NCBI RefSeq assembly: GCF_003660455.1
Contig: NZ_QZVR01000006.1
Location: 19,942-83,941, forward strand
From: Nocardioides ferulae
GTDB lineage: Bacteria; Actinomycetota; Actinomycetes; Propionibacteriales; Nocardioidaceae
DNA: 64,000 nt
Direction: 5' to 3'
Both the position numbers and the translations under genes were made by a program. Under the pieces are notes generated by a model. That model was not told the DNA's origin and ran no database searches. It worked only from the letters and a program-made list of their open reading frames with translations. Positions 21,803 through 30,254 of the stretch are shown in pieces (the first letter of the stretch is position 1; the number at the start of each line of letters is the position of its first letter).

Positions 21803-21902
21803 GTGCCGCGGGGCGCAGGGCACGGCCGGGGGCCATGGCTCTTCGGTGGTCCGTCGGCACGGGCGCACCGTCCGGCCGAGCAGGTCCCGCCGGGTCGGCG
21901 TG

Positions 21903-22032
21903 TCTGCAGGCGGGGGAGCCCCGAGCCGGCGCTTCTGCAGGCGAGGGAGCCCCGAGTCGGCGCTTCTGCAGGCGGAGTGACCAGCAGAGCGCCGACTCGG
22001 ACGCCTCGGGCCCGGCAGTGGCGCCGACTCGG
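21903..22032. repeat. Cluster of 31-bp direct repeats with inverted copies
   Basis: TCTGCAGGCG followed by GGGAGCCCCGAG and CGGCGCT recurs at 21903, 21934 and (partly) 21965, period 31. CCGAGTCGGCGCT (21952-21964) is inverted at 21988-22000 as AGCGCCGACTCGG, giving a 13-bp stem; GCGCCGACTCGG occurs again near 22022. It lies between the divergent start of the TetR gene and the end of the propeller gene, about 250 bases with no other content seen. Confidence 0.85.
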
Positions 22033-22044
22033 CCGGGGTGGGGA

Positions 22045-23349
22045 TCAGCGCACGCGCTTCGCGGAGCTCTGCGCCACCGCGGCGCGGTAGCCGGCCCGCT
22101 CGACGGTGACGCGCACCGACACCCGGTGACCGCGGTCGGCCTTGACCAGCCGATAGGACTTGCCGGTGGCGCCCTTCACGGCCTTGCCGTCGCGCAGCCA
22201 CCGGTAGGCCACACCGGTCGGCGCCGGTGTCCAGGCCCCGGCGTCCGCGGTGAGCGTCTTGCCGACCTTCGCGGTGCCCGTCACCGACGGGGTGCGGTCC
22301 AGGGTGAACAGTGCCGGGCCCGGGTCGAGGGTCGCGCCCGACCAGTCCGGCTCCGAGCCCCCGGGGACGATGTCCGCCAGCGACGCGCCGTTCTCGCAGA
22401 GGTGGAAGTCGGTGACCACCTGGATGCCTTCGGGAGTGGAGAAGGCCACCGAACGGCTGTCCGGACCCCAGCTGGGGCTGTCGAACGAGGGGTCCTCCGG
22501 CTCGCCGTCCTCGTTGACGAAGCAGGAGGCCAGGTCCGGCTTGGCCGGTGCGCCGGCCGCCGGGCTGCCGTTCAGGGCGGCCAGACCGACGACGCGGCCA
22601 CCGGCGAGCATGAACGTGACGAGCTCGCCGTCGGGGGACACCTCGGGGGCGCTCAGCTCGTACCAGGCGAACGGGTCGTCCTCGGGGGGCATGACGTCGT
22701 CGCCGTCGAACCAGTTCGTCTTCTGCTCCTCGCCGATGGTGTAGAGGTCGACGTCACCGTTGCCGTTGAGCGCAGCCCGGCCGCGGGTGATCCAGGACGG
22801 CTGGTAGCCGATCTCGATGCTGTGGATCGCCCCGTCGAGGTCGGCGAACGCGGTCAGCGACTCGGTGCGGATCCTGCCCTCGAAGTCGCGGATGGCCCGC
22901 AGCTGGCTGTAGGCCAGCCGGGAGCCGTCGGGGGAGATCACCGGCTCGATGATCGGCGTGGTCCACATGGTGCCGGCGTCGGGCAGGAAGAGGTCCTGCG
23001 GCTTGGTGGAGCCGACCACCTGCCCGCTCTGCCTCATCAGCACGATCGCGCCGTCACGCGCCACCGCGATGAGGCCGGTGTCGGACATCGTGGGCGCCTC
23101 GTACGGCGAGGACGCGGTGCCGTCGCGGGTGACCCGGGTCAGGCCGGTGCCGTCGGGCCGGACCAGCCAGACGTCGTGGTCCTTGATCAGGACGATGGTG
23201 CCGCCGGGGCTCGTGGCCCGGGTGGCGGGGCCGGCGACGCCGTCACCGGTGATCCGCGGGCCGTCGGTGGCTGCGCCGGCGGTGCCGATGCCGGTGAGGG
23301 TGGTGAGCAGGGAGGCCGCGGCGATCGCGGCGACGCCTCGTGAGCGCAT
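22045..23349 (-). CDS. Secreted WD40-like/TolB-type beta-propeller protein with Ig-like tail
   Basis: 434 residues from the ATG at 23349 (AGGAG upstream). Signal peptide about 1-27 (LLTTLTGIGTAGAATDG). Repeats of the VISPDGSRLAYSQ, EVSPDGELVTFML and SWGPDSRSVAFST kind mark TolB/PD40 propeller blades. The last ~85 residues (SVTGTAKVGKTLTADAGAWTP...YRWLRDGKAV) match a domain common on actinobacterial secreted proteins, Ig-like in shape. Binding rather than catalysis is likely; partner unknown. Confidence 0.82.
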   Translation of the reverse strand: MRSRGVAAIAAASLLTTLTGIGTAGAATDGPRITGDGVAGPATRATSPGGTIVLIKDHDVWLVRPDGTGLTRVTRDGTASSPYEAPTMSDTGLIAVARDGAIVLMRQSGQVVGSTKPQDLFLPDAGTMWTTPIIEPVISPDGSRLAYSQLRAIRDFEGRIRTESLTAFADLDGAIHSIEIGYQPSWITRGRAALNGNGDVDLYTIGEEQKTNWFDGDDVMPPEDDPFAWYELSAPEVSPDGELVTFMLAGGRVVGLAALNGSPAAGAPAKPDLASCFVNEDGEPEDPSFDSPSWGPDSRSVAFSTPEGIQVVTDFHLCENGASLADIVPGGSEPDWSGATLDPGPALFTLDRTPSVTGTAKVGKTLTADAGAWTPAPTGVAYRWLRDGKAVKGATGKSYRLVKADRGHRVSVRVTVERAGYRAAVAQSSAKRVR

Positions 23350-23465
23350 GGGTGGTTCTCCTGGGTCTCGACTGTGGTGTGCTCGGAGTCTGCGGATCGC
23401 GGGCTCGCCCGGCCCGGTTTTCGCGGCCGGCTCCCCCGGGGTGCCAGAAGCGAGCGGCGGCCGCG

Positions 23466-23471
23466 CACAAT
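23466..23471 (+). promoter_or_regulatory. -10-like box of the DUF3151 gene
   Basis: CACAAT, 6 bases before the ATG at 23478. Fits NANNNT only, so weaker than the TANNNT cases. Confidence 0.35.
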
Positions 23472-23477
23472 GGCGCC

Positions 23478-23909
23478 ATGAGCTCACTGACCCCTGGCCA
23501 GGACCTGATGGCGGGCCCGCCACCGACCCACCTGCCGGACGACCCGGCCGGCGCGGACCTCGACGCCGGCACCGCGCCCGCAGCCGCGGTGCGCACCCAC
23601 CCGGCGTCCCCGTTCGCGTGGGCGGCGCTGGCCGAGCAGGCCCGTGACGCGGGCGCCGACGACGTCACCGTCTACGCCTACTCCAGGGTCGGCTACCACC
23701 GCAGCCTGGACCTGCTGCGGCGCAACGGCTGGAAGGGCCACGGCCCGGTGCCGTGGGAGCACCCCGGCAACCGCGGGTTCCTGCGCTGCCTGGCGCTGCT
23801 GGCCCTGAGCGCCCGCGCGATCGGCGAGGACGCCGAGTGGGAGCGCTGCCGCGACTTCCTGCGCGACAGCTCGCCCACGGCGTACGACGTGCTGCTCGGC
23901 GAGGCCTGA
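23478..23909 (+). CDS. DUF3151 family protein
   Basis: 143 residues, cytosolic. The segment SPFAWAALAEQARDAG, VTVYAYSRVGYHRSLDLLRR and the GNRGFLRCLALLALSARAIGE helix are typical of DUF3151, an actinobacterial family with helical TPR-like content and no known function. It often lies near fba and purA, as here. Ends before a 70-base hairpin element. Confidence 0.85.
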   Translation: MSSLTPGQDLMAGPPPTHLPDDPAGADLDAGTAPAAAVRTHPASPFAWAALAEQARDAGADDVTVYAYSRVGYHRSLDLLRRNGWKGHGPVPWEHPGNRGFLRCLALLALSARAIGEDAEWERCRDFLRDSSPTAYDVLLGEA

Positions 23910-23948
23910 GTCCCTCCCCGGAGGTGCCTGGCCGGTGCGGCGCCTAGC

Positions 23949-24018
23949 TGTAACGCGGTGTCCCCGTAGCTGGTGCGGTGCCCCAACACCGCAATAGCTA
24001 CCGGGACACCGCGTTACA
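23949..24018. repeat. 70-base near-perfect hairpin element between convergent genes
   Basis: Outer arms TGTAACGCGGTGTCCC (23949-23964) and GGGACACCGCGTTACA (24003-24018) pair perfectly over 16 bp. Inside, GTAGCT/AGCTAC and TGCGGTG/CACCGCA continue the stem to a 6-base loop (CCCCAA). The stop codon of the downstream minus-strand gene lies in the right arm. No T-run. Confidence 0.9.
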
Positions 24019-24778
24019 GGCGCAGGGCGCGGCGCAGGTCGGCGGCCACCGGGGCCGACGCCGCGGCCAGCAGCACCAGGGCCAGCGGGATCACCACCGG
24101 GAAGCCGATCTGCAGGTAGCCGAAGGCGCCGACCACCCCGCCGGTGAAGAACAGGCCCACCAGCATCGCCAGCATCCCGAGCTTGCGCAGGTCGGCCTCG
24201 ACCGGTGGGAGGCCGGGCGTGCGCGGCCGGTAGGCCAGCTTGCCGAGCTCGATGCCGATGTCGGTCACCATGCCGGTGACGTGGGTGGTGCGGATCTGCG
24301 CGTCGGAGATCTTGGTGATCACCGCGTTCTGCAGCCCCATCGTGAAGCAGAGCACCGCGACGAACACGAGGTTGCGGTGCTCCCAGCGCAGCTGCTCGGC
24401 GAGCAGCCCGAAGAGCAGCACCAGCCATGCCTCGACCACCAGCACGTTCGCGTAGCGGCTGCGCAGCCCCCGGCGGCGGCCCCAGTTGAACACGATCGCG
24501 CAGGCCATCGCGCCACAGACGAACGAGACCACCGCGAGCACGCCGATGCCGATCGCGGCCGCGCCGCCGAGCACCAGGTGGTCGGCGATGGTCGCGGTCA
24601 CGCCGGTCATGTGCGAGGTGTAGACGGCCACCGCGACGAAGCCGACGGAGTTCAGCACCCCGGCGATGAGCGCGAGCAGGCCGGCCAGCTGGAGGTTGTG
24701 ACGCCGGCTCCGGTCCGGCCCGGCGACGGTGAGCAGGTACTCGCGCAGCGACGCACGTCGCGTGAGCGTCTCCAGCAT
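24014..24778 (-). CDS. YoaK-family (DUF1275) membrane protein
   Basis: 254 residues with about six membrane segments. DUF1275 marks: GVLNSVGFVAVAVYTSHMTG near the N-terminus and CFTMGLQNAVITKISDAQIRTTHVTG in the middle. Function unknown; possibly a transporter. It follows lysS on the same strand. TAGCCT (24794-24799) and GGGAGG just before the ATG lie inside the lysS terminator hairpin, so the gene probably has its own promoter. Its TAA stop is embedded in the 70-base hairpin. Confidence 0.88.
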   Translation of the reverse strand: MLETLTRRASLREYLLTVAGPDRSRRHNLQLAGLLALIAGVLNSVGFVAVAVYTSHMTGVTATIADHLVLGGAAAIGIGVLAVVSFVCGAMACAIVFNWGRRRGLRSRYANVLVVEAWLVLLFGLLAEQLRWEHRNLVFVAVLCFTMGLQNAVITKISDAQIRTTHVTGMVTDIGIELGKLAYRPRTPGLPPVEADLRKLGMLAMLVGLFFTGGVVGAFGYLQIGFPVVIPLALVLLAAASAPVAADLRRALRL

Positions 24779-24781
24779 CCG

Positions 24782-24811
24782 TCCTCCCGGGCCAGGCTAC
24801 GCCCGGGAGGA
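24782..24811 (-). terminator. Terminator of lysS, overlapping DUF1275 signals
   Basis: TCCTCCCGGGC and GCCCGGGAGGA form an 11-bp stem with an 8-base loop, 11 bases after the lysS stop. The loop holds a TAGCCT -10-like box and one arm holds the next gene's ribosome-binding site. Confidence 0.65.
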
Positions 24812-24821
24812 TGCCCCCGGG

Positions 24822-26555
24822 TCAGCCGCCCAGCAGGTGGGTGACCTTCTCGCGGCCCAGCGCCAGCAGCAGCGTCGGCAGCCGGGGACCCCGGTCGGCG
24901 CTGACCAGCAGTTGGTAGAGCAGCCGGAAGAACTGCTTCTGGTCGGCCTTGACCTCGTCGGTGGGTGCGTCGTCGAGGGCCAGCCCGCGGGCGAGCTTCG
25001 GCACCCCGTAGACCAGCGCGGTCACCGCGTCGAGGTCGGGCTCGGCGGGCAGGTTCTCCAGCAGCAGCACCAGCCACTGGCGCTCCCGGTCCTCCAGGGT
25101 CGCGAACCGGGCCGCATCGGGGTCGGTGCGCACGATCGTGCGCTCCTCCTCCGGCACGAACTCGGTGGTCCACGTCATCGCCTTGTCCAGGCGCGGTTCG
25201 AGGTCGGCGACGCTGTCGTGCGGGTAGCCGACGTCGCCGACGATCCGGCTGATCTGGTCGGCGCTGCCCGCGGTGACGTCGGCGACCGACGAGAGCACCC
25301 GGAACGGGACGCCGACCGGCGCGGTCGGCAGCCGGCCCGCGGTGGTGGTGGCCGAGGCGCGCTCGAAGGCCAGCACCTGGGCGTCGCGCTTGGCGGGGTC
25401 GGCGGCCTTGCGCGCCAGCGCGTCCCACTCGTCGTACAGCCGCACGACCTCGGGGCCGAAGTCGATCGTGAACGCCTGCTTGGGCTGGCGGCGCACGTAG
25501 AGCCAGCGCAGGATCGGGGCCTCCAGCACGCGCAGGGCGTCGGCGGCGGTCGGGACCCCTCCGGCGGACGACGACATCTTCTGCACGCCGGCGAAGCCGA
25601 CGAAGGCGTACGCCGCGAACGACGGCGCGCGCCAGTCGTAGAACCGCTTCACCAGCTCCTTGCCGACGGTGTAGGAGGAGCCGGGGGTGGCGTGGTCGAG
25701 CCCGCCGGGCTCGAAGTCGACCTGCTCCACCGACCAGCGCATCGGCCAGTCGACCTTCCAGACGAGCTTGCCCTCGTGCTGGGTGGCCACGTTGGTCACG
25801 CCCGAGAAGTCGCACGCCTGGCAGGTGTAGGCGAGGTCGGTGGTGTCGTCGGCGTAGGAGGTGAGCTCGACGGTGTCGCGGCCGCACCGGCGGCAGTAGG
25901 GCTTGTAGGGGAAGCGGGCCAGCCCGCCGCTGCCCCGCTGGGCGTCCTCGGCGTCGGCGACGGAGTCGGCGAGGGCCGCGGCCTCCTGCTCGGACTCGGC
26001 GGCCGGCTCGGCCTTCTTGGTGCGGTAGCGGCCCAGCACCTGGTCGATCTCGTCGCGGTGGCGGATCGCGTGCAGCACCTGCTCGGTGTAGGCGCCGGCA
26101 CGGTAGCGCTCGGTCTGGGAGACCTCCTCCATCTCGACGCCCATCTCGGCCAGCGCGGCGCGCAGCGGTGCCTTGAAGTGCTCGGCCCACGAGTCGTGGC
26201 ACTCCCACGGGTCCGGCACCGCCGACAGCGGCCGGCCGATGTGCTCGCTCCACGAGGGGTCGACGCCGGCGGGCACCTTGCGGAAGCGGTCGTAGTCGTC
26301 CCAGCTGTGCAGGTGGCGCACCGGCAGCCCGCGGCCACGGATCTCCTCGGCCACGAAGTGCGGGGTCAGGAACTCGCGCAGGTTGCCCAGGTGCACCGGG
26401 CCCGACGGGCTGGCGCCCGAAGCGCAGGTGATGCGCCGCTGCTCGCCCTCGGGCAGGCCGAGCCGGTCGGCGTTCTGCTGGGCGTGCCGGATGGCCTCGT
26501 CGGCGGTCCGGGTGACCCAGTCGGTGGGGTCGCCCTGCGGGTTGCCTCGAGCCAT
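24822..26555 (-). CDS. lysS: Lysyl-tRNA synthetase, class I
   Basis: Charges tRNA-Lys. 577 residues; ATG at 26555 preceded by AAGGAG. This is the class I (archaeal-type) enzyme: Rossmann fold with HIGH-like PSGPVHLGN at 50-58 and KMSSS at 326, plus zinc cysteines CRRCG and CQACD near 222-250. An acidic linker (EPAAESEQEAAALADSVADA) precedes the zinc part. Most bacteria use class II; class I occurs in some actinobacteria, alone or beside class II. Whether a class II gene exists elsewhere cannot be seen. Confidence 0.95.
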   Translation of the reverse strand: MARGNPQGDPTDWVTRTADEAIRHAQQNADRLGLPEGEQRRITCASGASPSGPVHLGNLREFLTPHFVAEEIRGRGLPVRHLHSWDDYDRFRKVPAGVDPSWSEHIGRPLSAVPDPWECHDSWAEHFKAPLRAALAEMGVEMEEVSQTERYRAGAYTEQVLHAIRHRDEIDQVLGRYRTKKAEPAAESEQEAAALADSVADAEDAQRGSGGLARFPYKPYCRRCGRDTVELTSYADDTTDLAYTCQACDFSGVTNVATQHEGKLVWKVDWPMRWSVEQVDFEPGGLDHATPGSSYTVGKELVKRFYDWRAPSFAAYAFVGFAGVQKMSSSAGGVPTAADALRVLEAPILRWLYVRRQPKQAFTIDFGPEVVRLYDEWDALARKAADPAKRDAQVLAFERASATTTAGRLPTAPVGVPFRVLSSVADVTAGSADQISRIVGDVGYPHDSVADLEPRLDKAMTWTTEFVPEEERTIVRTDPDAARFATLEDRERQWLVLLLENLPAEPDLDAVTALVYGVPKLARGLALDDAPTDEVKADQKQFFRLLYQLLVSADRGPRLPTLLLALGREKVTHLLGG

Positions 26556-26641
26556 GGTGACGGCGCTCCTTGACGGTGGTTGCGGGAGGTGGGCCTGCCG
26601 GTGGAAGGCCGCGACAACGCTACCTGTTGCCACGACCGTCC

Positions 26642-26647
26642 TACTGT
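26642..26647 (+). promoter_or_regulatory. -10 box of the LuxR-type regulator (leaderless type)
   Basis: TACTGT, 6 bases before the ATG at 26654. Confidence 0.6.
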
Positions 26648-26653
26648 GGGCCC

Positions 26654-27646
26654 ATGGCCCGGCCGCCCGCCTCCACCCTGATGACCGCGCTGGGCTTCAC
26701 CCGGGCCCAGGAGCGGCTCTACGAGCAGGTGCTGGCGCAGTCCGGGCGCCGGGTCGGCGACGTGGCCGAGGCGCTGATGGTCGACGAGGCCGAGCTGCTG
26801 CGCGACCTGGCGCCGCTGGCCGAGCGCGACGTGGTGCGGCGCAAGGGCGACCGGCTGTTGGTGTCCGGCCCGGCCGAGGTGCTGCGCAACCAGCTGACCG
26901 CGCTCGCCGAGGGCACGCTGCGGGCCCGGGAGCGGCTCGAGGACGTCGCCGCGGCGGTGCCGTTCCTGGCCGCGTCCTCCGCGCGCGCCGACGAGGCCGC
27001 GCTCGACCAGGTGCGGCCGATCGACGGCGAGGTCAGCAGCGGCGGCGAGGTGCTGCCGCTGATGCGCGAGATGGTGACCCAGAGCCGCGGCGATCTGCTC
27101 TGGCTGCGACCCGACCAGTGGCGGCACCCCCGCGACGAGACGATGGTGGAGCTGGTCGAGCTGCTCACCGCGGCCGGCCGGCGCTCCCGGGCGATCTATC
27201 CGGTGGCCGCACTGCAGGAGGCCCGGCACCTCCTGACGGCCCGGGCCCGCGCCGGCGAGGAGATCCGGATCCTGCCGAGCCTGCCCACCCGGCTGCTCAT
27301 CGTCGGCACCACCCATGCGATCCTCCCGGAGCCACTGGGCTGCAACGACGAGCCGCGCTCGGTGGTGCGGCAGCGGGGACTGGTGCAGGCGCTGACGCTG
27401 TGGTTCGAGTCGCTGTGGAACAGCGCCGCGCCGGTGCCCTCGCTGGACCGCTCCGAGGCACTCGCCGACCAGCGGCGCTTCCTCCTCGACCAGCTCGCGG
27501 CCGGGGCCCAGGACGAGCAGATCGCCCGCCGGCTCGGCGTCAGCCTGCGCACCGTGCGGCGCCGGGTCGCCGACGCGATGGAGGAGCTCGGCGTCGAGAC
27601 TCGCTTCCAGGCCGGCGCCGAGGCGGTCCGGCGCGGCTGGCTGTGA
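26654..27646 (+). CDS. LuxR-type transcriptional regulator with TrmB-like N-terminus
   Basis: 330 residues. N-terminal winged-helix of the TrmB type (LGFTRAQERLYEQVL, VGDVAEALMVDEAELLRDL), a central part with TrmB C-domain-like features (LLWLRPDQWRHP, RAIYPVAALQEARHL), and a C-terminal LuxR helix-turn-helix (GAQDEQIARRLGVSLRTVRR). Actinobacterial genes of this build control secondary metabolism or nutrient use; target unknown. Divergent from lysS, convergent with the lipid kinase gene. Confidence 0.85.
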   Translation: MARPPASTLMTALGFTRAQERLYEQVLAQSGRRVGDVAEALMVDEAELLRDLAPLAERDVVRRKGDRLLVSGPAEVLRNQLTALAEGTLRARERLEDVAAAVPFLAASSARADEAALDQVRPIDGEVSSGGEVLPLMREMVTQSRGDLLWLRPDQWRHPRDETMVELVELLTAAGRRSRAIYPVAALQEARHLLTARARAGEEIRILPSLPTRLLIVGTTHAILPEPLGCNDEPRSVVRQRGLVQALTLWFESLWNSAAPVPSLDRSEALADQRRFLLDQLAAGAQDEQIARRLGVSLRTVRRRVADAMEELGVETRFQAGAEAVRRGWL

Positions 27647-27679
27647 GCCCCGGAGCTCGGCTTCCGAGGCAAAGGTGCG

Positions 27680-28609
27680 TCAGCCGCCGGCGGCGGGTGC
27701 CGGCAACACCATCGAGTACGCCGCGGGCTCGACGTGCCAGGTGCGGTGCCGCTCCGGCCCGGAGATCTCGCCGTCGGCGCTGCACCAGAACTGCTCGCCG
27801 CTGATCGACACCTCGCGGCCGCGGACGCTGACGACGTCGTCGCGCTCCTCGTGGGAGCTGCGGCCCAGCCGGGCGGCGTACTGGAGACGGGCGAGCGGAC
27901 CGGTGGCGTGCGAGATCATCACGTCGACGACACCGTCGCGGGGGTCGGCGTCGGGGGTCAGCGCGGCGCCACCGCCGACGGTCGAACCGTTGCCGACCGC
28001 GACCATCAGCACCCGGGAGTCGACGTCGTTGACGACCTCGTCGTCGACGGCGACCCGCAGCCGCAGGGCGGGAGGGGAGAACGCGGTTATCGCCGCGCCG
28101 ACCGGATAGCCGAGCTTGCCCAGGTTGACCTTGCCGATCCCGATGGCGTGCAGCCGCTCCTTCCAGCGGGCGCCGTAGCGGCTGGCGTCGGCGCCGGCGC
28201 CGACGTGCACGCTGTTCACGACGATGCCGCCGAGCTCGTCGACGACGAGATCCACCCGGCGAGGGGTGCCCTCGAGGACCACCCGGGCGGCCTCCTCGAC
28301 GTCGAGCGGGATGCCGGTGCCGCGGGCGAAGTCGTTGCCGGTGCCGAGGGGGAGCAGCCCGAGGACCGAGTCGGCGAGCTCGCGGCGGCGGTAGAGCGCG
28401 GCGATCACGGCGTGCAGGCTGCCGTCGCCGCCGGCGACGACGATCCGGCGGGAGCCGGCGCGGTGCAGGACCCCGTCGAGCTCGCCGGGATCGCCGGTGG
28501 CCGCGACCTCGACCGAGGCCCGCTCGCGCAGCACCTTCAGGGCGCGCTCGAACGCCTCGTCGTCGGCGGGGCCGGCGTCGGCGTTGGTGATCACCAGGAG
28601 CGGATCCAT
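27680..28609 (-). CDS. Diacylglycerol kinase-family lipid kinase
   Basis: 309 residues. The DAGK catalytic marks AGGDGSLHAV and LPLGTGNDFARG are present, and the second beta domain ends in GEQFWCSADGE. Likely phosphorylates diacylglycerol or a related lipid at the membrane; YegS/DgkB-like. ATG at 28609, 7 bases from TAGGGT. Divergent from purA. Confidence 0.9.
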   Translation of the reverse strand: MDPLLVITNADAGPADDEAFERALKVLRERASVEVAATGDPGELDGVLHRAGSRRIVVAGGDGSLHAVIAALYRRRELADSVLGLLPLGTGNDFARGTGIPLDVEEAARVVLEGTPRRVDLVVDELGGIVVNSVHVGAGADASRYGARWKERLHAIGIGKVNLGKLGYPVGAAITAFSPPALRLRVAVDDEVVNDVDSRVLMVAVGNGSTVGGGAALTPDADPRDGVVDVMISHATGPLARLQYAARLGRSSHEERDDVVSVRGREVSISGEQFWCSADGEISGPERHRTWHVEPAAYSMVLPAPAAGG

Positions 28610-28616
28610 CGCTGGG

Positions 28617-28622
28617 ACCCTA
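28617..28622 (-). promoter_or_regulatory. -10 box of the lipid kinase gene (leaderless type)
   Basis: TAGGGT on the minus strand, 7-base spacer to the ATG at 28609. Confidence 0.55.
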
Positions 28623-28689
28623 TCCCTCGGTGCCCAGCCGGCCTCCATCCCGGCAGTCTCGCCGGCTGGGGCGCCTGATGGGGCTTTGG

Positions 28690-28695
28690 TAGCGT
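28690..28695 (+). promoter_or_regulatory. -10 box of purA
   Basis: TAGCGT, placing the transcript start near 28702 and giving a leader of about 80 bases before the ATG, unlike the leaderless neighbours. Confidence 0.5.
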
Positions 28696-28704
28696 GTGGC
28701 CGCA

Positions 28705-28735
28705 AGAGCCCCGTGCGCTGTTGCGCCGGGGCTTT
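28705..28735 (+). promoter_or_regulatory. Stable hairpin in the purA leader, attenuator-like
   Basis: AGCCCCG-T-GCGC pairs with GCGC-CGGGGCT around a TGTT loop (one bulged T), followed by TTTCGCGTT. It starts almost at the predicted first base of the mRNA, 46 bases before the purA ATG. As the upstream gene is divergent, it cannot end a gene; control of purA by termination is possible. Confidence 0.5.
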
Positions 28736-28780
28736 CGCGTTGCCTGGGCCTCGTGGCCACCGTTCCACCGAAGGAGACAC

Positions 28781-30064
28781 ATGCCCGCGATCGCCATCAT
28801 CGGAGCCCAGTGGGGCGACGAGGGGAAGGGCAAGGCCACCGATCTGCTCGGCGGCAGCGTCGACTACGTCGTGAAGTTCAACGGCGGCAACAACGCCGGG
28901 CACACCGTGGTCATCGGCGACCAGAAGTACGCCCTGCACCTGCTGCCGAGCGGCATCCTCACCCCAGGGGTGACGCCGGTCATCGGCAACGGCGTCGTCG
29001 TCGACCTGGCGGTGCTGTTCGAGGAGCTCGAGGGTCTGGTGGCGCGGGGCGTCGACGTGAGCCGGCTGAAGATCAGCGCGAACGCCCACGTCATCCCCGA
29101 CTACAACCGCAGCCTCGACAAGGTCACCGAGCGCTTCCTCGGCAAGCGCCGCATCGGCACCACCGGGCGCGGCATCGGCCCGACGTACGCCGACAAGATG
29201 AACCGGGTCGGCATCCGGGTGCAGGACCTCTTCGACGAGAAGATCCTCACCCAGAAGGTCGAGGGCGCGCTCGAGGTGAAGAACCACCTGTTCACCAAGG
29301 TCTACAACCGGCGCGCGGTGACCGTGGAGGACACCGTCGAGGAGCTGCTCGCCTTCGCCGACCGGGTCGCGCCGATGGTCGCCGACACCGGGCTGCTGCT
29401 GAACCAGGCGCTCGACCGCGGCGAGACCGTGCTGCTGGAGGCCGGCCAGGCCACGCTGCTCGACGTCGACCACGGCACCTACCCGTTCGTGACGTCGTCG
29501 TCGGCGACCGCCGGCGGCGCCTGCACCGGCTCCGGCATCCCCCCGACCCGGCTCGACCGGATCGTGGCGATCGTGAAGGCCTACACGACCCGGGTGGGCG
29601 AGGGACCGTTCCCGACCGAGCTCTTCGACGCCGACGGCGACCACCTGCGCGAGGTCGGCGCCGAGTTCGGCACCACGACGGGGCGGCCGCGTCGCTGCGG
29701 CTGGTACGACGCGGTGATCGCCCGCTACGCCGCGCGTGTCAACGGCGTGACCGACTTCGTGCTCACCAAGCTCGACGTGCTCACCGGCCTCGAGCGCATC
29801 CCGGTCTGCGTCGCCTACGACGTGGGCGGGGTGCGCCACGACGAGATGCCGGTCAACCAGACCGACTTCCACCACGCGGTCCCCGTCTACGAGTACCTCC
29901 CCGGCTGGACCGAGGACATCTCCGGCGCGCGCTCCTTCGAGGAGCTCCCCGCCAACGCCCGGGCCTACGTCGAGGCCGTCGAGGCGATGTCGGGGGCCCG
30001 GATCTCCGTGGTCGGCGTCGGTCCCTCGCGGGCAGCCACCGTGGTGCGGCACCCGCTGGTCTGA
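28781..30064 (+). CDS. purA: Adenylosuccinate synthetase
   Basis: First step from IMP to AMP: IMP + aspartate + GTP to adenylosuccinate. 427 residues, standard length. GDEGKGK at 12-18 (P-loop-like), the [17 protein letters not shown] segment and the C-terminal GTP-specificity part VGVGPSR are present. ATG with AAGGAG upstream; a hairpin stands in the leader. A 26-base palindrome follows the gene. Confidence 0.97.
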   Translation: MPAIAIIGAQWGDEGKGKATDLLGGSVDYVVKFNGGNNAGHTVVIGDQKYALHLLPSGILTPGVTPVIGNGVVVDLAVLFEELEGLVARGVDVSRLKISANAHVIPDYNRSLDKVTERFLGKRRIGTTGRGIGPTYADKMNRVGIRVQDLFDEKILTQKVEGALEVKNHLFTKVYNRRAVTVEDTVEELLAFADRVAPMVADTGLLLNQALDRGETVLLEAGQATLLDVDHGTYPFVTSSSATAGGACTGSGIPPTRLDRIVAIVKAYTTRVGEGPFPTELFDADGDHLREVGAEFGTTTGRPRRCGWYDAVIARYAARVNGVTDFVLTKLDVLTGLERIPVCVAYDVGGVRHDEMPVNQTDFHHAVPVYEYLPGWTEDISGARSFEELPANARAYVEAVEAMSGARISVVGVGPSRAATVVRHPLV

Positions 30065-30082
30065 GGCGTGGCCGGGCTGGTC

Positions 30083-30108
30083 GGATTCACCGCCTGGGCG
30101 GTGAATCC
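30083..30108. repeat. 26-base palindrome after purA
   Basis: GGATTCACCGCC and its exact reverse complement GGCGGTGAATCC are separated by only TG. It lies 19 bases after the purA stop and could act as terminator, though no T-run follows. Confidence 0.75.
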
Positions 30109-30240
30109 CGACGGTTGGCCCGCGAACCTTCGTGAGCGAACCGTGCGTTTTGTGGGCTCGCTGTGACGCGTGAGGCGCCCGGAGCGCGCAGCGACCGCAT
30201 CGCGTGCTGGCGCGCCGAACCTCGGGCGATGCCGGACGGC

Positions 30241-30246
30241 TAGGCT
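30241..30246 (+). promoter_or_regulatory. -10 box of purD
   Basis: TAGGCT, 8 bases before the GTG at 30255; leaderless or a leader of one or two bases. Confidence 0.55.
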
Positions 30247-30254
30247 GACCGCCC

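Noticed and set aside
21903..21977. CRISPR-like array of 31-bp repeats
   Set aside because: Repeats are directly adjacent with no unique spacers and no cas genes are present.
28705..28735. Terminator of an upstream gene
   Set aside because: The upstream gene is transcribed away from this point, so the hairpin belongs to the purA leader.
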